Shown here: piece by piece, positions 27,830-36,832 of the stretch | How the letters are laid out: the number at the start of each line of letters is the position of its first letter | How positions within the stretch are numbered: the stretch's first letter is position 1 | Position numbers and translations under genes: made by a program | Notes under the pieces: model-generated | The model's input: only the letters and a program-made list of their open reading frames with translations | Told to the model about the DNA's origin: nothing | The model's database searches: none | Source: Negativicoccus succinicivorans | GTDB taxonomy: Bacteria; Bacillota; Negativicutes; Veillonellales; Negativicoccaceae | Direction: 5' to 3' | NCBI RefSeq assembly: GCF_014207605.1 | Contig: NZ_JACHHI010000007.1 | Span: 1 to 64,000, forward strand | Length of the DNA: 64,000 nt

Positions 27830-28825
27830 CTATACTTCCGTGAAACCGATATCCGTCGGCACGGTAATGCCCAATAATTCCGCCTGCGCGCGGTTCAGCA
27901 CGGGAACGAGTTCCGTTTGCGTTTCAATCGCCATGCTTTCCGGTTTCGCTTCGCCCTTGAGAATCTGCGCGCCCATCATGCCCGCCCGTAAGCCGAGCTT
28001 GTAGTAATCTACGGAAACCGACGCCAGCGCGCCGTTTTTCACGTGCGCGATCTCGGCGCCGTAAACGGGAATGTTTTTTTCATTCGTCACCGCGATCAAC
28101 GCCGGTAACGCGGACGCGACCACATTATCCGTCGGCACGTATACCGCGTCGACTTCGCCCGTCATTTGGTACGCGGTCTGCGGGATGTCGTTCACCGACG
28201 CCACCGTAAATTTTTTCACGGTCATGCCCAGCGCTTGCGCCGCCGGCTCTAATGCCTGCACCTGCAATTCGGAGTTGACCTCGCCCGCGTTATAGATGAC
28301 GCCCAATGTTTTAACCTGCGGCGTCAATTTCCGCATCAGATCTAATTGCGCTTTCAAGTCAGTGCGGTCGCTGGTGCCGGTCACATTCGTTTGCGGTCGC
28401 GACTCGTCTTTGACAAGTCCCGCCGCCGCGAAATCTGTCACCGCCGTCGCCACCACCGGTATTTCATTTGTGGCGTTCGCTACCGCTTGCGCCGCCGGCG
28501 TGGCCACCGCGTAAATTAATTGTTTTTTGCTAAATAAAAAATGCCGCACAATCGTATCCAAGTTAGACTGATCGCCTTGAGCGTTTTGGCTCTCCAGCGT
28601 ATAGTCAGTGCCCTCTTTCAGCCCCGCCTGCGTCATGCCGTCAGCAATGCCGCGAGCCGCTTCATCGAGCGCCGGATGCTGCACAATCTGCACCAATCCG
28701 ACCGAATACGGTGTACCGCTTTGTTTATGTTCGACGGTCGCTCCACATCCTGCGAGCGCGCCGCACAATACTATGCCTGCCAATCCTACCCATGCTGCCT
28801 TTTTGAGACGGTTTTTTCCCATCAT
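27830..28825 (-). CDS. ABC transporter substrate-binding lipoprotein (TrpX-type)
   Basis: This 331-residue lipoprotein has a lipobox LAGC with Cys at about residue 27, then a periplasmic binding fold of the COG2984 class (YSVGLVQIVQHPALDEA at the start, NEKNIPVYGAE later). Members are associated with tryptophan or other aromatic amino acid uptake. The ATG at 28825 is chosen because AAGGA sits seven bases upstream; an ATG six bases earlier overlaps that SD. First gene of the operon. Confidence 0.87.
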   Translation of the reverse strand: MMGKNRLKKAAWVGLAGIVLCGALAGCGATVEHKQSGTPYSVGLVQIVQHPALDEAARGIADGMTQAGLKEGTDYTLESQNAQGDQSNLDTIVRHFLFSKKQLIYAVATPAAQAVANATNEIPVVATAVTDFAAAGLVKDESRPQTNVTGTSDRTDLKAQLDLMRKLTPQVKTLGVIYNAGEVNSELQVQALEPAAQALGMTVKKFTVASVNDIPQTAYQMTGEVDAVYVPTDNVVASALPALIAVTNEKNIPVYGAEIAHVKNGALASVSVDYYKLGLRAGMMGAQILKGEAKPESMAIETQTELVPVLNRAQAELLGITVPTDIGFTEV

Positions 28826-29016
28826 TCTCATCCTTCCCTGCTACTCTGCTACGAATACTGCCATTTTCCCATTCTACCATGCTACCATCCTGCTTATGCT
28901 GCCATGCGCTATCTGTCAAAAGATAGTTGAACAAATTGTACAAGAAATAATGAAAAAAGTCCAGCATTTAATAGCGTGTTTTCCGCAAAAATTCGTTCAC
29001 GAAAGTTTGTCCAAAT
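28826..29016. other. Intergenic region with degenerate TACCATGCTxCCAT-like repeats
   Basis: The first 80 bases before the lipoprotein gene contain imperfect repeats of CTGCTAC, CTACCATGCTACCATC and ATGCTGCCATGC. A TTGACA lies near 28915 on the minus strand but no good -10 follows at 17 bp. No T-box or other riboswitch core could be recognised. Confidence 0.3.
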
Positions 29017-29044
29017 AAAAAAAGAACCCGCGAAGGGGTTCTTT
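29017..29044 (-). terminator. Terminator of the metG-tatD transcript
   Basis: AAAGAACCC / GGGTTCTTT stem followed on the minus strand by U7; it overlaps the last bases of the tatD stop. Confidence 0.8.
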
Positions 29045-29813
29045 AATCGTTGATGCGGTAAATCGTTTTCGCGTTGCGAGAAGTGATTTCGATCATTTCT
29101 TCGACCGGCATATCATGCAAACGGGCGAGTTCTTCCGCGACGTAGTACACGCGCGTCGGATCGTTGCGCCGACCGCGGAAGGGCGGCGGCGTGAGATAGG
29201 GACTGTCCGTTTCGATCAACAGACGATCGAGCGGCAGACGTCGCGCCACATCTTTTAATTTCGTGCTTTTCGGGAACACCACGGTACCTGAAAAGGAAAT
29301 GTAAAAGCCCAGTTTCAATAATTCGGCGGCCATTTCATAACTGCCGCTGTAACAGTGCAAAATGCCGCGCAGACGAGGATGCGCCTCTTCCTGCAAAATC
29401 CGCAGGGTGTCGCCGTGCGCGTCGCGATCGTGAATGATGATCGGCAAGTCCAGCTCGATTCCCAATTTCACAAAGCGGCGAAAAACCTCCTGCTGAATGT
29501 CCCGCGGACTGTTGTCGTAGTAGTAATCGAGACCGATCTCACCGATGGCGACTACTTTTTTCTCCGTTTGCGCCCATGTTTTGATTTGCGCGAAATCTTC
29601 TTCCGTCATCGCCGCGGCCAAGTGCGGATGCACGCCCACCGCGCAGTAAAACGCGGGGTATTGTTCCGCCAGCGCCAACGCTTGCGCGCCGGTTTTCCTG
29701 TCTTCGGCAGGAATGACCACATGCTCGACCGTTTTCAATACGTCGGCGATCATTTCCTCGCGATCGTACTGAAATTTGTCATCGTAAAGATGGGCATGCG
29801 TATCGAACAGCAT
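29043..29813 (-). CDS. tatD: TatD family metal-dependent deoxyribonuclease
   Basis: This 256-residue TIM-barrel hydrolase has the metal ligands in DTHAHLYD, GEIGLDYYYD, HDRDAHGD, HCYSG and ETDSPYL. TatD enzymes have 3' exonuclease activity and act in DNA quality control. It lies one base after metG, an arrangement common in Firmicutes (yabD-metS). Confidence 0.93.
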   Translation of the reverse strand: MLFDTHAHLYDDKFQYDREEMIADVLKTVEHVVIPAEDRKTGAQALALAEQYPAFYCAVGVHPHLAAAMTEEDFAQIKTWAQTEKKVVAIGEIGLDYYYDNSPRDIQQEVFRRFVKLGIELDLPIIIHDRDAHGDTLRILQEEAHPRLRGILHCYSGSYEMAAELLKLGFYISFSGTVVFPKSTKLKDVARRLPLDRLLIETDSPYLTPPPFRGRRNDPTRVYYVAEELARLHDMPVEEMIEITSRNAKTIYRIND

Positions 29814-29814
29814 T

Positions 29815-31806
29815 TTATTTCACCCGACTCCCGGCCGGCAGATCCGGCAGGAACGGAACATGCAACGCGCCGTCTTTCGAACCGGCCAAAATCATGCCCT
29901 GCGACAATACGCCGCGCAATTTGACCGGTTTCAAATTGGTCACCACAATCACATGTTTGCCGACCAGTTCTTCCGGTTGATAATGCTGCGCGATACCGCT
30001 CACGATGCTGCGTTCTTCATCGCCCAAGGTCACCGTCAAATGCAATAATTTATCCGCTTTTTCTACCTTTTCACAAGCGAGCACTTCCGCGACGCGCAAA
30101 TCCAATTTCGCGAAATCGTCAATCGTGATCTGCGGTTTTTCGTCCGCAGCTTCCTGCTTGCCGTCTTTGGCGGCAGTTTCCGGCTGCGTTTTCGCCGCCG
30201 CTTCCGTCGGTTTCGTTTCTTCCGTCAATTTCTTCTCCTCCGTAACAGTGTCTAATTCATGGCGCGGGAATAAGGGTTGCGTTTTATGCACGGTTGTGCC
30301 GCTCGGATAGGTTTCCGGCGCCGCTCCGTCAAGACGCGCCGCGGCGAAATCCGCCAAGCCCAATTGCGCCCACATGTTTTCCGCCGCCTGCGGAATCAGC
30401 GGCGCTACCAAGATGGCGACCGTGCGCAGACCGTCGACAAGGTGGTAAAGAACGCTGTCCAAGTCGGCCGGCGCCGTTCCTTTACTTAATTTCCAAGGTT
30501 CTGTCGTATCGATATATTTATTTAACGCGCGGACATATACCCAAACCGCCTTGAAGGCGTCATTCATCGCGAGCTTATCCATGTCCCGCGTATAGCTTGC
30601 GACCGTTTCTTGCGCCAGTTTCGTCAACGCCGCGTTGGCGTCAGCGACTACGGCGCCGAGCGGCGCGTCCGTCGCCGTGACAACGCCGTCACGATATTTT
30701 TCGACCATTGTCAGCGTACGGTGCAAGAGGTTGCCGAGGTCATTCGCCAAATCCGAATTCGTTTTTTTGATCAAACGTCCGCGGCTGAAATTACCGTCCT
30801 GACCGAGCGAAATATCGGTGGCGAGGAAGTAGCGAATCGCGTCCGCTCCGAATTCGTCCAGCAACGGCATCGGATCGACAACGTTGCCGATGCTTTTGCT
30901 CATCTTCACGCCGTCGACGATCAGCCAGCCGTGGCCGTACACTTTTTTCGGCAAGGGCAGGCCGAGGCTCATCAGCATGATCGGCCAGATAATGGCGTGG
31001 AAACGCACGATTTCTTTACCAACCAGGTGCAGATCCGCCGGCCAGTAATGCTCGAATTTTTCCGGCGCGTCGAGGTAGCCGATACCGGTCAAATAGTTGA
31101 CGAGCGCGTCAAACCATACGTAAACCACATGTTTATCGTCAAAGGGTACGGGAATGCCCCAATCGAAACTCGAACGCGACACGCTCAAATCTTCCAGGCC
31201 GCTTTTCACGAATTCAATCATTTCATTGCGGCGCGACGCCGGCTGAATGAAATCCGGATTTTCTTCGATGAATTGCAACCAGCGATCGGCGTAATTACTC
31301 ATCCGGAAGAAATAGCTTTCCTCCTTGACGAGTTCGACAGGTCGGCCGCAATCGGGACAGGTATGGTCCGGGCCCAATTTATTTTCCGGCCAAAACGTTT
31401 CGTCGGGCGTGCAATACCAGCCTTCGTACTGCGATTTATAAATATCGCCTTTGTCGTAGGCTTTTTGGAACAGTGCCTGCACCACTTCCGCATGGCGTTT
31501 TTCTGTCGTGCGGACAAAATCATCATTGGTAATATTCAGTTTTTTCCACAGCTTTTGAAAACCGGCCACGATATGATCGACGTAGGCTTGCGGCGTGACG
31601 CCCGCTTCTTCGGCTTTGCGTTGAATTTTTTGACCGTGTTCATCCGAACCCGTCAGGAAAAACACGTCTTCGCCTTTCAAGCGGTGGTACCGCGCCAAGA
31701 CATCGGCGAGCGTTGTGCAGTAGGTGTGACCGATATGCAATTGCGCGCTCGGATAGTAAATCGGCGTCGTTATATAAAAAGTCGGTTTCTTATGGGCTTG
31801 TTCCAT
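29815..31806 (-). CDS. metG: Methionyl-tRNA synthetase
   Basis: This 663-residue class I synthetase has HIGH as LHIGHTY and KMSKS as VKMSKSIG. A zinc knuckle CPDC follows an earlier Cys in the connective domain. A C-terminal OB-fold tRNA-binding domain (about 560-663, starting DFAKLDLRVAEV) is joined by a Lys/Glu/Ala/Thr-rich linker. The ATG at 31806 overlaps the rsmI stop by one base. Confidence 0.97.
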   Translation of the reverse strand: MEQAHKKPTFYITTPIYYPSAQLHIGHTYCTTLADVLARYHRLKGEDVFFLTGSDEHGQKIQRKAEEAGVTPQAYVDHIVAGFQKLWKKLNITNDDFVRTTEKRHAEVVQALFQKAYDKGDIYKSQYEGWYCTPDETFWPENKLGPDHTCPDCGRPVELVKEESYFFRMSNYADRWLQFIEENPDFIQPASRRNEMIEFVKSGLEDLSVSRSSFDWGIPVPFDDKHVVYVWFDALVNYLTGIGYLDAPEKFEHYWPADLHLVGKEIVRFHAIIWPIMLMSLGLPLPKKVYGHGWLIVDGVKMSKSIGNVVDPMPLLDEFGADAIRYFLATDISLGQDGNFSRGRLIKKTNSDLANDLGNLLHRTLTMVEKYRDGVVTATDAPLGAVVADANAALTKLAQETVASYTRDMDKLAMNDAFKAVWVYVRALNKYIDTTEPWKLSKGTAPADLDSVLYHLVDGLRTVAILVAPLIPQAAENMWAQLGLADFAAARLDGAAPETYPSGTTVHKTQPLFPRHELDTVTEEKKLTEETKPTEAAAKTQPETAAKDGKQEAADEKPQITIDDFAKLDLRVAEVLACEKVEKADKLLHLTVTLGDEERSIVSGIAQHYQPEELVGKHVIVVTNLKPVKLRGVLSQGMILAGSKDGALHVPFLPDLPAGSRVK

Positions 31807-32648
31807 TAATGAGCCTCTTTCTGTAAAGATAAACAATGAGAATATACTTCACGGCGGGAAACGCCCGCCTGCTCCGCGACGGCTTTACACGCCGCACTGT
31901 ATTTTATACCTTGCGCCACCAATTCGGCAACGGCTCGGGGCCATGATTCTTTCGCCAACACTTCGGTTTCCACAGGCTTCGCGCCGGCGATCATGATGAC
32001 GAATTCGCCGCGCGGCGCTTTCATATCCGCGTGCTCTCTGAGTTGCGCCAGCGACCCGCGATAAAAGGTTTCGAATTTTTTCGTAAGTTCGCGCGCGATG
32101 ACCGCCGAACGATCGCCCAACATCCCTTGCAAGACGGCGAGCGTTTCTCCCAACCGATGCGGCGCTTCATAAAAGAGCAAAGTGGCGGGTTCGTCCGTAA
32201 GCGTCGCCAACAGCGCCTCGCGTTTCGCTTTCGTGCGCGGCAAAAAGCCGATGAAGCGAAATGTTTTCGTATCTAAGCCGGAGGCGATCAAGGCCGTCAA
32301 CGCGGCATTCGCGCCGGGCAACGGCACGATCGTAATACCAGCCGCCACCGCCCGCTCCACCAAATCGCTACCCGGATCGGCGATCGCCGGCATGCCGGCG
32401 TCACTTACCTGCGCGATATCTTCGCCCGCCAACAGACGCTCGATCAATTTCGGACCGGCGGTGTCTTTATTGTGCTCATGGTAGGAAAAAAGCGGCGTCG
32501 CAATTTCATAATGACGGCATAAAAGTCGGGTATGACGAGTGTCTTCGCACGCGATCAGCGCCACGTCCCGCAAGGTCGCGACAGCGCGATACGTCATATC
32601 CTGCAAGTTGCCGATGGGTGTCGGCACTAAATATAATGTACCTTTCAA
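31806..32648 (-). CDS. rsmI: 16S rRNA (cytidine(1402)-2'-O)-methyltransferase
   Basis: This 280-residue SAM-dependent enzyme has a tetrapyrrole-methylase fold, with LYLVPTPIGNLQDMTYRA at the N-terminus, ACEDTRHT and SDAGMPAIADPG. It methylates the ribose of C1402 in 16S rRNA. It overlaps trmN6 by four bases and metG by one, part of the holB-ricT-trmN6-rsmI-metG chain. Confidence 0.95.
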   Translation of the reverse strand: MKGTLYLVPTPIGNLQDMTYRAVATLRDVALIACEDTRHTRLLCRHYEIATPLFSYHEHNKDTAGPKLIERLLAGEDIAQVSDAGMPAIADPGSDLVERAVAAGITIVPLPGANAALTALIASGLDTKTFRFIGFLPRTKAKREALLATLTDEPATLLFYEAPHRLGETLAVLQGMLGDRSAVIARELTKKFETFYRGSLAQLREHADMKAPRGEFVIMIAGAKPVETEVLAKESWPRAVAELVAQGIKYSAACKAVAEQAGVSRREVYSHCLSLQKEAH

Positions 32649-33400
32649 TCGGCAACTTCCTTTCCGTATAAACGCAAAATATCCGGCGTATAGTCGCCGT
32701 GATCATCATGCACAAAAAGCGGCGGCAAAACGCTACAGTCGGATCGGCCGTTCATGCGCGCCTCCAGCAGCACCAACTTCGCCGGCAAGCCCTGCCGACT
32801 GTGCACAAATTGCAAGCGCTTGACGGCAAGTTTCGCCGCTTCCAAGGCCGCGCACCATTCCGCCGCTCGATCGGCGCGCTGCACGAGCGCGAACCGTCCG
32901 CCGTAACGCAGTAAGTACGCGGCCGCCGCGATGACATCCTGTTTCGTAGCCGTCGTTTCATGTCGCGCCGCGGCCACGCCCGTCAATTGCGAGCGATCGC
33001 CGCCCCCGAGCGCGCGATACGGCGGATTGCAAATGACAAGATCGGCACTGTTGGCGGGAAATAATTCCCGATGACGGCGATAATCCGCTTCGCGCACTTT
33101 AATTTGCGCCGCGCGGTCGTTCCCCGCCACATTGCGGCGGGCGATATCCGCCAGCACCGGATTTAACTCCACCGCAGTAATGTCCCTTGCGCCGCGGCTC
33201 GTGAGCAAGAGCGCGAGCACCCCCGTGCCCGTGCCCAGATCCCAAACGCGATCCGCCTTTTTGAGGCTCGCGAATTGCGCCAAAAGCACGGAGTCCAGCG
33301 AAAAACAAAATTCATCCGGACGCTGGATAATCTTCATGTCGTCACGAATTAAATCGTCCAGCCGTTCGCCCGAACGCAGTATAAAATCGGTGCTAGCCAC
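32645..33400 (-). CDS. tRNA1(Val) (adenine(37)-N6)-methyltransferase (TrmN6-like)
   Basis: This 251-residue class I methyltransferase has the SAM motif VWDLGTGTGVLALLL and catalytic NPPY in LVICNPPYRALGG, as in TrmN6/YabB. A GTG at 33400 is the likely start: GAGAGG lies just upstream and the N-terminus of the family aligns there. The frame is open to 33523 but that part overlaps ricT. It overlaps ricT by eight bases. Confidence 0.88.
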   Translation of the reverse strand: MASTDFILRSGERLDDLIRDDMKIIQRPDEFCFSLDSVLLAQFASLKKADRVWDLGTGTGVLALLLTSRGARDITAVELNPVLADIARRNVAGNDRAAQIKVREADYRRHRELFPANSADLVICNPPYRALGGGDRSQLTGVAAARHETTATKQDVIAAAAYLLRYGGRFALVQRADRAAEWCAALEAAKLAVKRLQFVHSRQGLPAKLVLLEARMNGRSDCSVLPPLFVHDDHGDYTPDILRLYGKEVAD

Positions 33401-34241
33401 GAACCTCTCGCACCTCGTCCCAACGCCACTCAGCCCGACGCTGATTCTCCATCTGCACGCTGACCGTTCGTTTGTTCGCGTTGACCCGTTGCACTTTCCC
33501 GCGGCCTTCCGGCGTGTCGACATTCTTACCGACGCGCGGCGCCGCCGACTGTTTTTGTTTCTTATGCGGACAACTGCAGGTCTTGCACAGTTCGCCGCCT
33601 TTTTTATACATGTCGTTTTCGTAGCGCAAACAGCACATCAGGCGGCCGCACGCGCCGGACACTTTCGTCGGATTGAGCGAGAGTCCTTGATTTTTCGCCA
33701 TGCGAATGGACACCGAAGAAAATTCTCCGAGCCATGACGCGCAGCAATATTCCCGACCGCAAGGTCCGATACCGTTCAACTCTTTCGCCTCATCGCGCAC
33801 GCCGACTTGTCGCAGCTCGATGCGCGTATGGAAAACAGACGCCAAATCGCGTACCAATTCGCGGAAATCGACGCGCCCGTCAGCGGTGAAAAAGAAAACG
33901 ATTTTATTCATATCGAACGCGTATTCGACATTGATCAGCTTCATCGGCAAGCCGTGACGCTTGATTTTCTCTTTGCAGATGACAAACGCGCGCGCCTGCC
34001 GTTCTTTATTTTGTTGTACCTGCTTCAAATCCTGCGGGGTCGCTAAACGCAGTACCGGTTTCAACGGCGCGGCGATCTCTTCCTCCCGCACGTCGCGCGG
34101 ACCGATGACAATGCGTCCGTATTCTTTTCCCCAGGCCGTTTCGACAATAATTTCGTCATCGGGAACTACACTCAGTTTCCGCGGATCAAAATAATAGATT
34201 TTGCCGGCCTGCTTAAAACGTACTCCTACTACGGTTGGCAT
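33393..34241 (-). CDS. ricT: PSP1-domain protein RicT/YaaT
   Basis: This 282-residue protein has the PSP1 domain and the Cys-rich region GPCGREYCCASW ... GACGRLMCCLRYE ... CKTCSCPHKK. In Bacillus RicT forms an Fe-S complex with RicA and RicF that controls RNA maturation through RNase Y. In this likely non-spore-former the RNA-processing role is the more plausible one. RicA/RicF partners are not in the window. It overlaps holB by 29 bases. Confidence 0.9.
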   Translation of the reverse strand: MPTVVGVRFKQAGKIYYFDPRKLSVVPDDEIIVETAWGKEYGRIVIGPRDVREEEIAAPLKPVLRLATPQDLKQVQQNKERQARAFVICKEKIKRHGLPMKLINVEYAFDMNKIVFFFTADGRVDFRELVRDLASVFHTRIELRQVGVRDEAKELNGIGPCGREYCCASWLGEFSSVSIRMAKNQGLSLNPTKVSGACGRLMCCLRYENDMYKKGGELCKTCSCPHKKQKQSAAPRVGKNVDTPEGRGKVQRVNANKRTVSVQMENQRRAEWRWDEVREVRG

Positions 34242-35217
34242 GGCGGCTCCTTTCTGCCAATGTATTCAGTTCCAAGATCACCATATCGCCGATCAGCTTG
34301 GTCGCCATATATAATTCGTTGGCGCGCAACGCCTCGCGCAAGATCGGCGTGACCTCTAAAATCGTTGTCGCATCCCAATCGGCGGTTATTTTTCGCAGCC
34401 GATTTTCGGCAAAAGGTAAACGTAAAAGCGTTGCATCATTCGTCGTAATGAGGATCGCCAAATCATGCGCGACCCATTCCAACCAATGAATGTATATGCT
34501 CAATTCCGCGCGCTCGTGCGCCTGCCATAACGCGCTCAAATCGAGGTACGGCGTAGCGCTTGCGCCGAGTGTTTCAAAAAACGTGAGCGCCGCATCGGCG
34601 CTTGCTTTCAAATCGCCCTGCAACAGCGCGACGGCCAGACCCGGATTCCCTTCCGAGACGGCGAAAAGCATGCGCGCCTCTTTGGCGGAACGTTGCTTCG
34701 TCGCGAGCCACGCCGCGAATGTCCGCGCATCGTACGCGGTAAAAGCGTAGCGAACGACGCGCGAACGAATGGTCGGTAAAAGTCCGGCATCACTTTGGGC
34801 AAGCAAAATAAAATACGTGTTTTCCGGCGGCTCTTCCAAAGTTTTCAAAAGCGCATTCGCCGCCGTGACGTTCAAACGGTCCACGGCTTGTAAAATCACT
34901 ACTCGCGCGCCCGTATGCGTGCGGCTGAGCGCCTTTTCCACCGCGCGAATCTGGCTGATTTTAATTTCGCTTCCCTGCGGGGAAACGCGAAAGAAATCGG
35001 CTTCATCCGCGAGATAAAAGGTGTCTTTCGGTAATTCATCCGCCGGCGTCACGCGCAGTTCGCGTCCCAATATCCGCTCCGCCAATTGCCACGCGGTCGC
35101 CGCTTTGCCCAGTCCCGCCGCACCGACGAACAGCAACGCGTGCGGCAGTCTGCCGCTTTGCCGCTCCGTTTGCAATCGGGACCAAATCGCAGGATGCGCC
35201 GGTATTTCAGTGCTCAT
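34213..35217 (-). CDS. holB: DNA polymerase III delta' subunit
   Basis: This 334-residue clamp-loader AAA+ protein has a P-loop-like GAAGLGKA without the usual Thr/Ser, consistent with delta' not hydrolysing ATP. It also has NALLKTLEEPPENTYFIL and the SRC-like IRSRVVRY. The zinc-binding Cys cluster of some delta' proteins is absent. The ATG at 35217 has GGGGAGAG upstream. It starts the six-gene holB-to-tatD chain. Confidence 0.88.
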   Translation of the reverse strand: MSTEIPAHPAIWSRLQTERQSGRLPHALLFVGAAGLGKAATAWQLAERILGRELRVTPADELPKDTFYLADEADFFRVSPQGSEIKISQIRAVEKALSRTHTGARVVILQAVDRLNVTAANALLKTLEEPPENTYFILLAQSDAGLLPTIRSRVVRYAFTAYDARTFAAWLATKQRSAKEARMLFAVSEGNPGLAVALLQGDLKASADAALTFFETLGASATPYLDLSALWQAHERAELSIYIHWLEWVAHDLAILITTNDATLLRLPFAENRLRKITADWDATTILEVTPILREALRANELYMATKLIGDMVILELNTLAERSRHANRSRSTF

Positions 35218-35266
35218 AATCTCTCCCCGCGACACGCTTACGCATCAATCATAATTAATAAATTAT

Positions 35267-35275
35267 ATTATAACA
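35267..35275 (-). promoter_or_regulatory. Extended -10 promoter of the holB-ricT-trmN6-rsmI-metG-tatD chain
   Basis: Minus-strand TGTTATAAT about 50 bases before holB, in AT-rich DNA; the -35 (TGAAGA at 17 bp) is weak. The rest of the gene-free stretch 35276-35389 contains only a short GCCGC/GCGGC inverted repeat. Confidence 0.5.
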
Positions 35276-35389
35276 TATCTTTTTTGACTTCTTCAGGGCC
35301 CCGACGCCGCCGCACGTTGCGGCAAGCGGAAAACCGTGACCGTTATCGCTCTACGCTTTTTTCATAATAAACGAGATCTCACTCATCAT

Positions 35390-35424
35390 AAAAGAGGGAA
35401 GATGTTTCCGATCTTCCCTCTTTT
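35390..35424. terminator. Bidirectional terminator downstream of the lipase gene
   Basis: AAAAGAGGGAAGAT and exact complement around a seven-base loop, with A/T runs on both sides, about 107 bases after the lipase stop. Confidence 0.75.
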
Positions 35425-35530
35425 GCTTTACCTTATTGCGTTGCCGTCAATCCGTTTACTTTCATTCGTCATTTCCGTTTTCGCGAGTATTTTGACGAAG
35501 GGTGTCAATGCGGCGCTGTCATAAGACCGT

Positions 35531-36832
35531 TCAGTTTTGCAACAGGAAATCGCTCTCGACCGGAATTTGCTCTTTGCCGACGAGGTAATCCGCTAATTTG
35601 GTAAAGATGGTGTATCCGCCCGAACGAAAAGCCACGCTTTCCCACGTGAGCAGTTCTTCTTTATCAACGTCCCACCACTGCTCGGTGAGCGCCATGCCGT
35701 AATTGCGATTGGTGCTTTCCCGTTCGGGATAAATCGCAAGCGGCAACCACAGTAAATATTTGGCGCCTCGCGCGCGAGCCGTCGCCAATGCGTCGGACAG
35801 TTCCATTTCGCGGTAATCGCGCGTGATGCGTTGCGTTTCCGGTAAGGCCGCCGCATAAATGGCGGTGTTGCGATACGCTTGGATGATGCGCGGCGCAAGT
35901 CCCATGTCCGTTGCCAACGCGGGCGCGGCGACATAGATGTCGACCGGTCCCGATGTCGGCAGGTTCGCGGAAAAGGTCCACGCCGCCTGGTAAAATGCCT
36001 CGTCCAAGAAACCGATCATCGTGTGCGGTATACCTTGTGACGGCGTGTGCAAACTCCAAGTGATCGAGTTGGGATTACTATGATAGCGATAATTCACCAA
36101 ACGAAACAGACGCGGAATCAAATCCGCTTCCATGCGAAAATTGACCGCGGGATATTGCCCGATCGCGCGACTGCCGAAAGAGTTGACAAAATCCGGCGCG
36201 GCAAACGTAATAACCCGCATTTGCGCTAGATTTCCCGCTTCTTCGCTTACTTTCTGCAAACCTATCAAAGTGGCCACTCCGCCGCCGAGACTGTGTCCGG
36301 TGAAAATAACGCGACCGCCATCATTCGTACTAGCCACGGCTTCTCTGATTTGCGGTGCGGCCGACAAGCGTTGCGCGGCTTCCCAATATCCCTGATGCAC
36401 GAAAATTTCAGGATATTGCGGAATCGGGATCATGTCGTCACGCAGATTGGCTTTCAGATCGACTTTTTGCTCCGTTCCGGAAATGGCCACTACGTAGTAG
36501 GGATGACCTTTAATCTCTTGCGACGCAATAATGAAGCGTTCATGACCGGTGTCACCGGGGGTGACTTGCCAGCCGGTTTTTTGCAATGTGGAAACGGGCA
36601 GACCGCTCCACTCCGATTGGTACGCCGCCAATGACGCGTAGGCCGCCAGCAACACCTCATTGCTGTTGACCCCCGCTTTGCTCATCATTTCCGCGCTACG
36701 CGAATTCGGCGCCACGATGGAAACTTCATCCGCGGGAAAAGGCGAAAGCATCACCGCGTCATGGGCCCATGCCTGCGGCCCGATCCCGAGTAACAAAACA
36801 ACTGCTAAAACGTATGCATGCATTCTTCCCAT
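35531..36832 (-). CDS. Secreted class 3-type lipase family protein
   Basis: This 433-residue protein has a signal peptide (cut near AWAHD) and a lipase class 3 fold with the nucleophile elbow GHSLGGG (about residue 185). An Asp and a His further on are plausible triad members. About 180 C-terminal residues are not recognised. Export to the periplasm or cell surface is inferred. The ATG at 36832 has GAGGTG nine bases upstream. It overlaps the 3' end of the preceding methyltransferase/specificity-like gene by 28 bases, so translation is coupled. Confidence 0.8.
   Translation of the reverse strand: MGRMHAYVLAVVLLLGIGPQAWAHDAVMLSPFPADEVSIVAPNSRSAEMMSKAGVNSNEVLLAAYASLAAYQSEWSGLPVSTLQKTGWQVTPGDTGHERFIIASQEIKGHPYYVVAISGTEQKVDLKANLRDDMIPIPQYPEIFVHQGYWEAAQRLSAAPQIREAVASTNDGGRVIFTGHSLGGGVATLIGLQKVSEEAGNLAQMRVITFAAPDFVNSFGSRAIGQYPAVNFRMEADLIPRLFRLVNYRYHSNPNSITWSLHTPSQGIPHTMIGFLDEAFYQAAWTFSANLPTSGPVDIYVAAPALATDMGLAPRIIQAYRNTAIYAAALPETQRITRDYREMELSDALATARARGAKYLLWLPLAIYPERESTNRNYGMALTEQWWDVDKEELLTWESVAFRSGGYTIFTKLADYLVGKEQIPVESDFLLQN

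Noticed and set aside
30610-31809. 399-codon plus-strand frame antisense to metG
   Set aside because: Shadow of a GC-skewed coding frame; no recognisable domain and no ribosome binding site.
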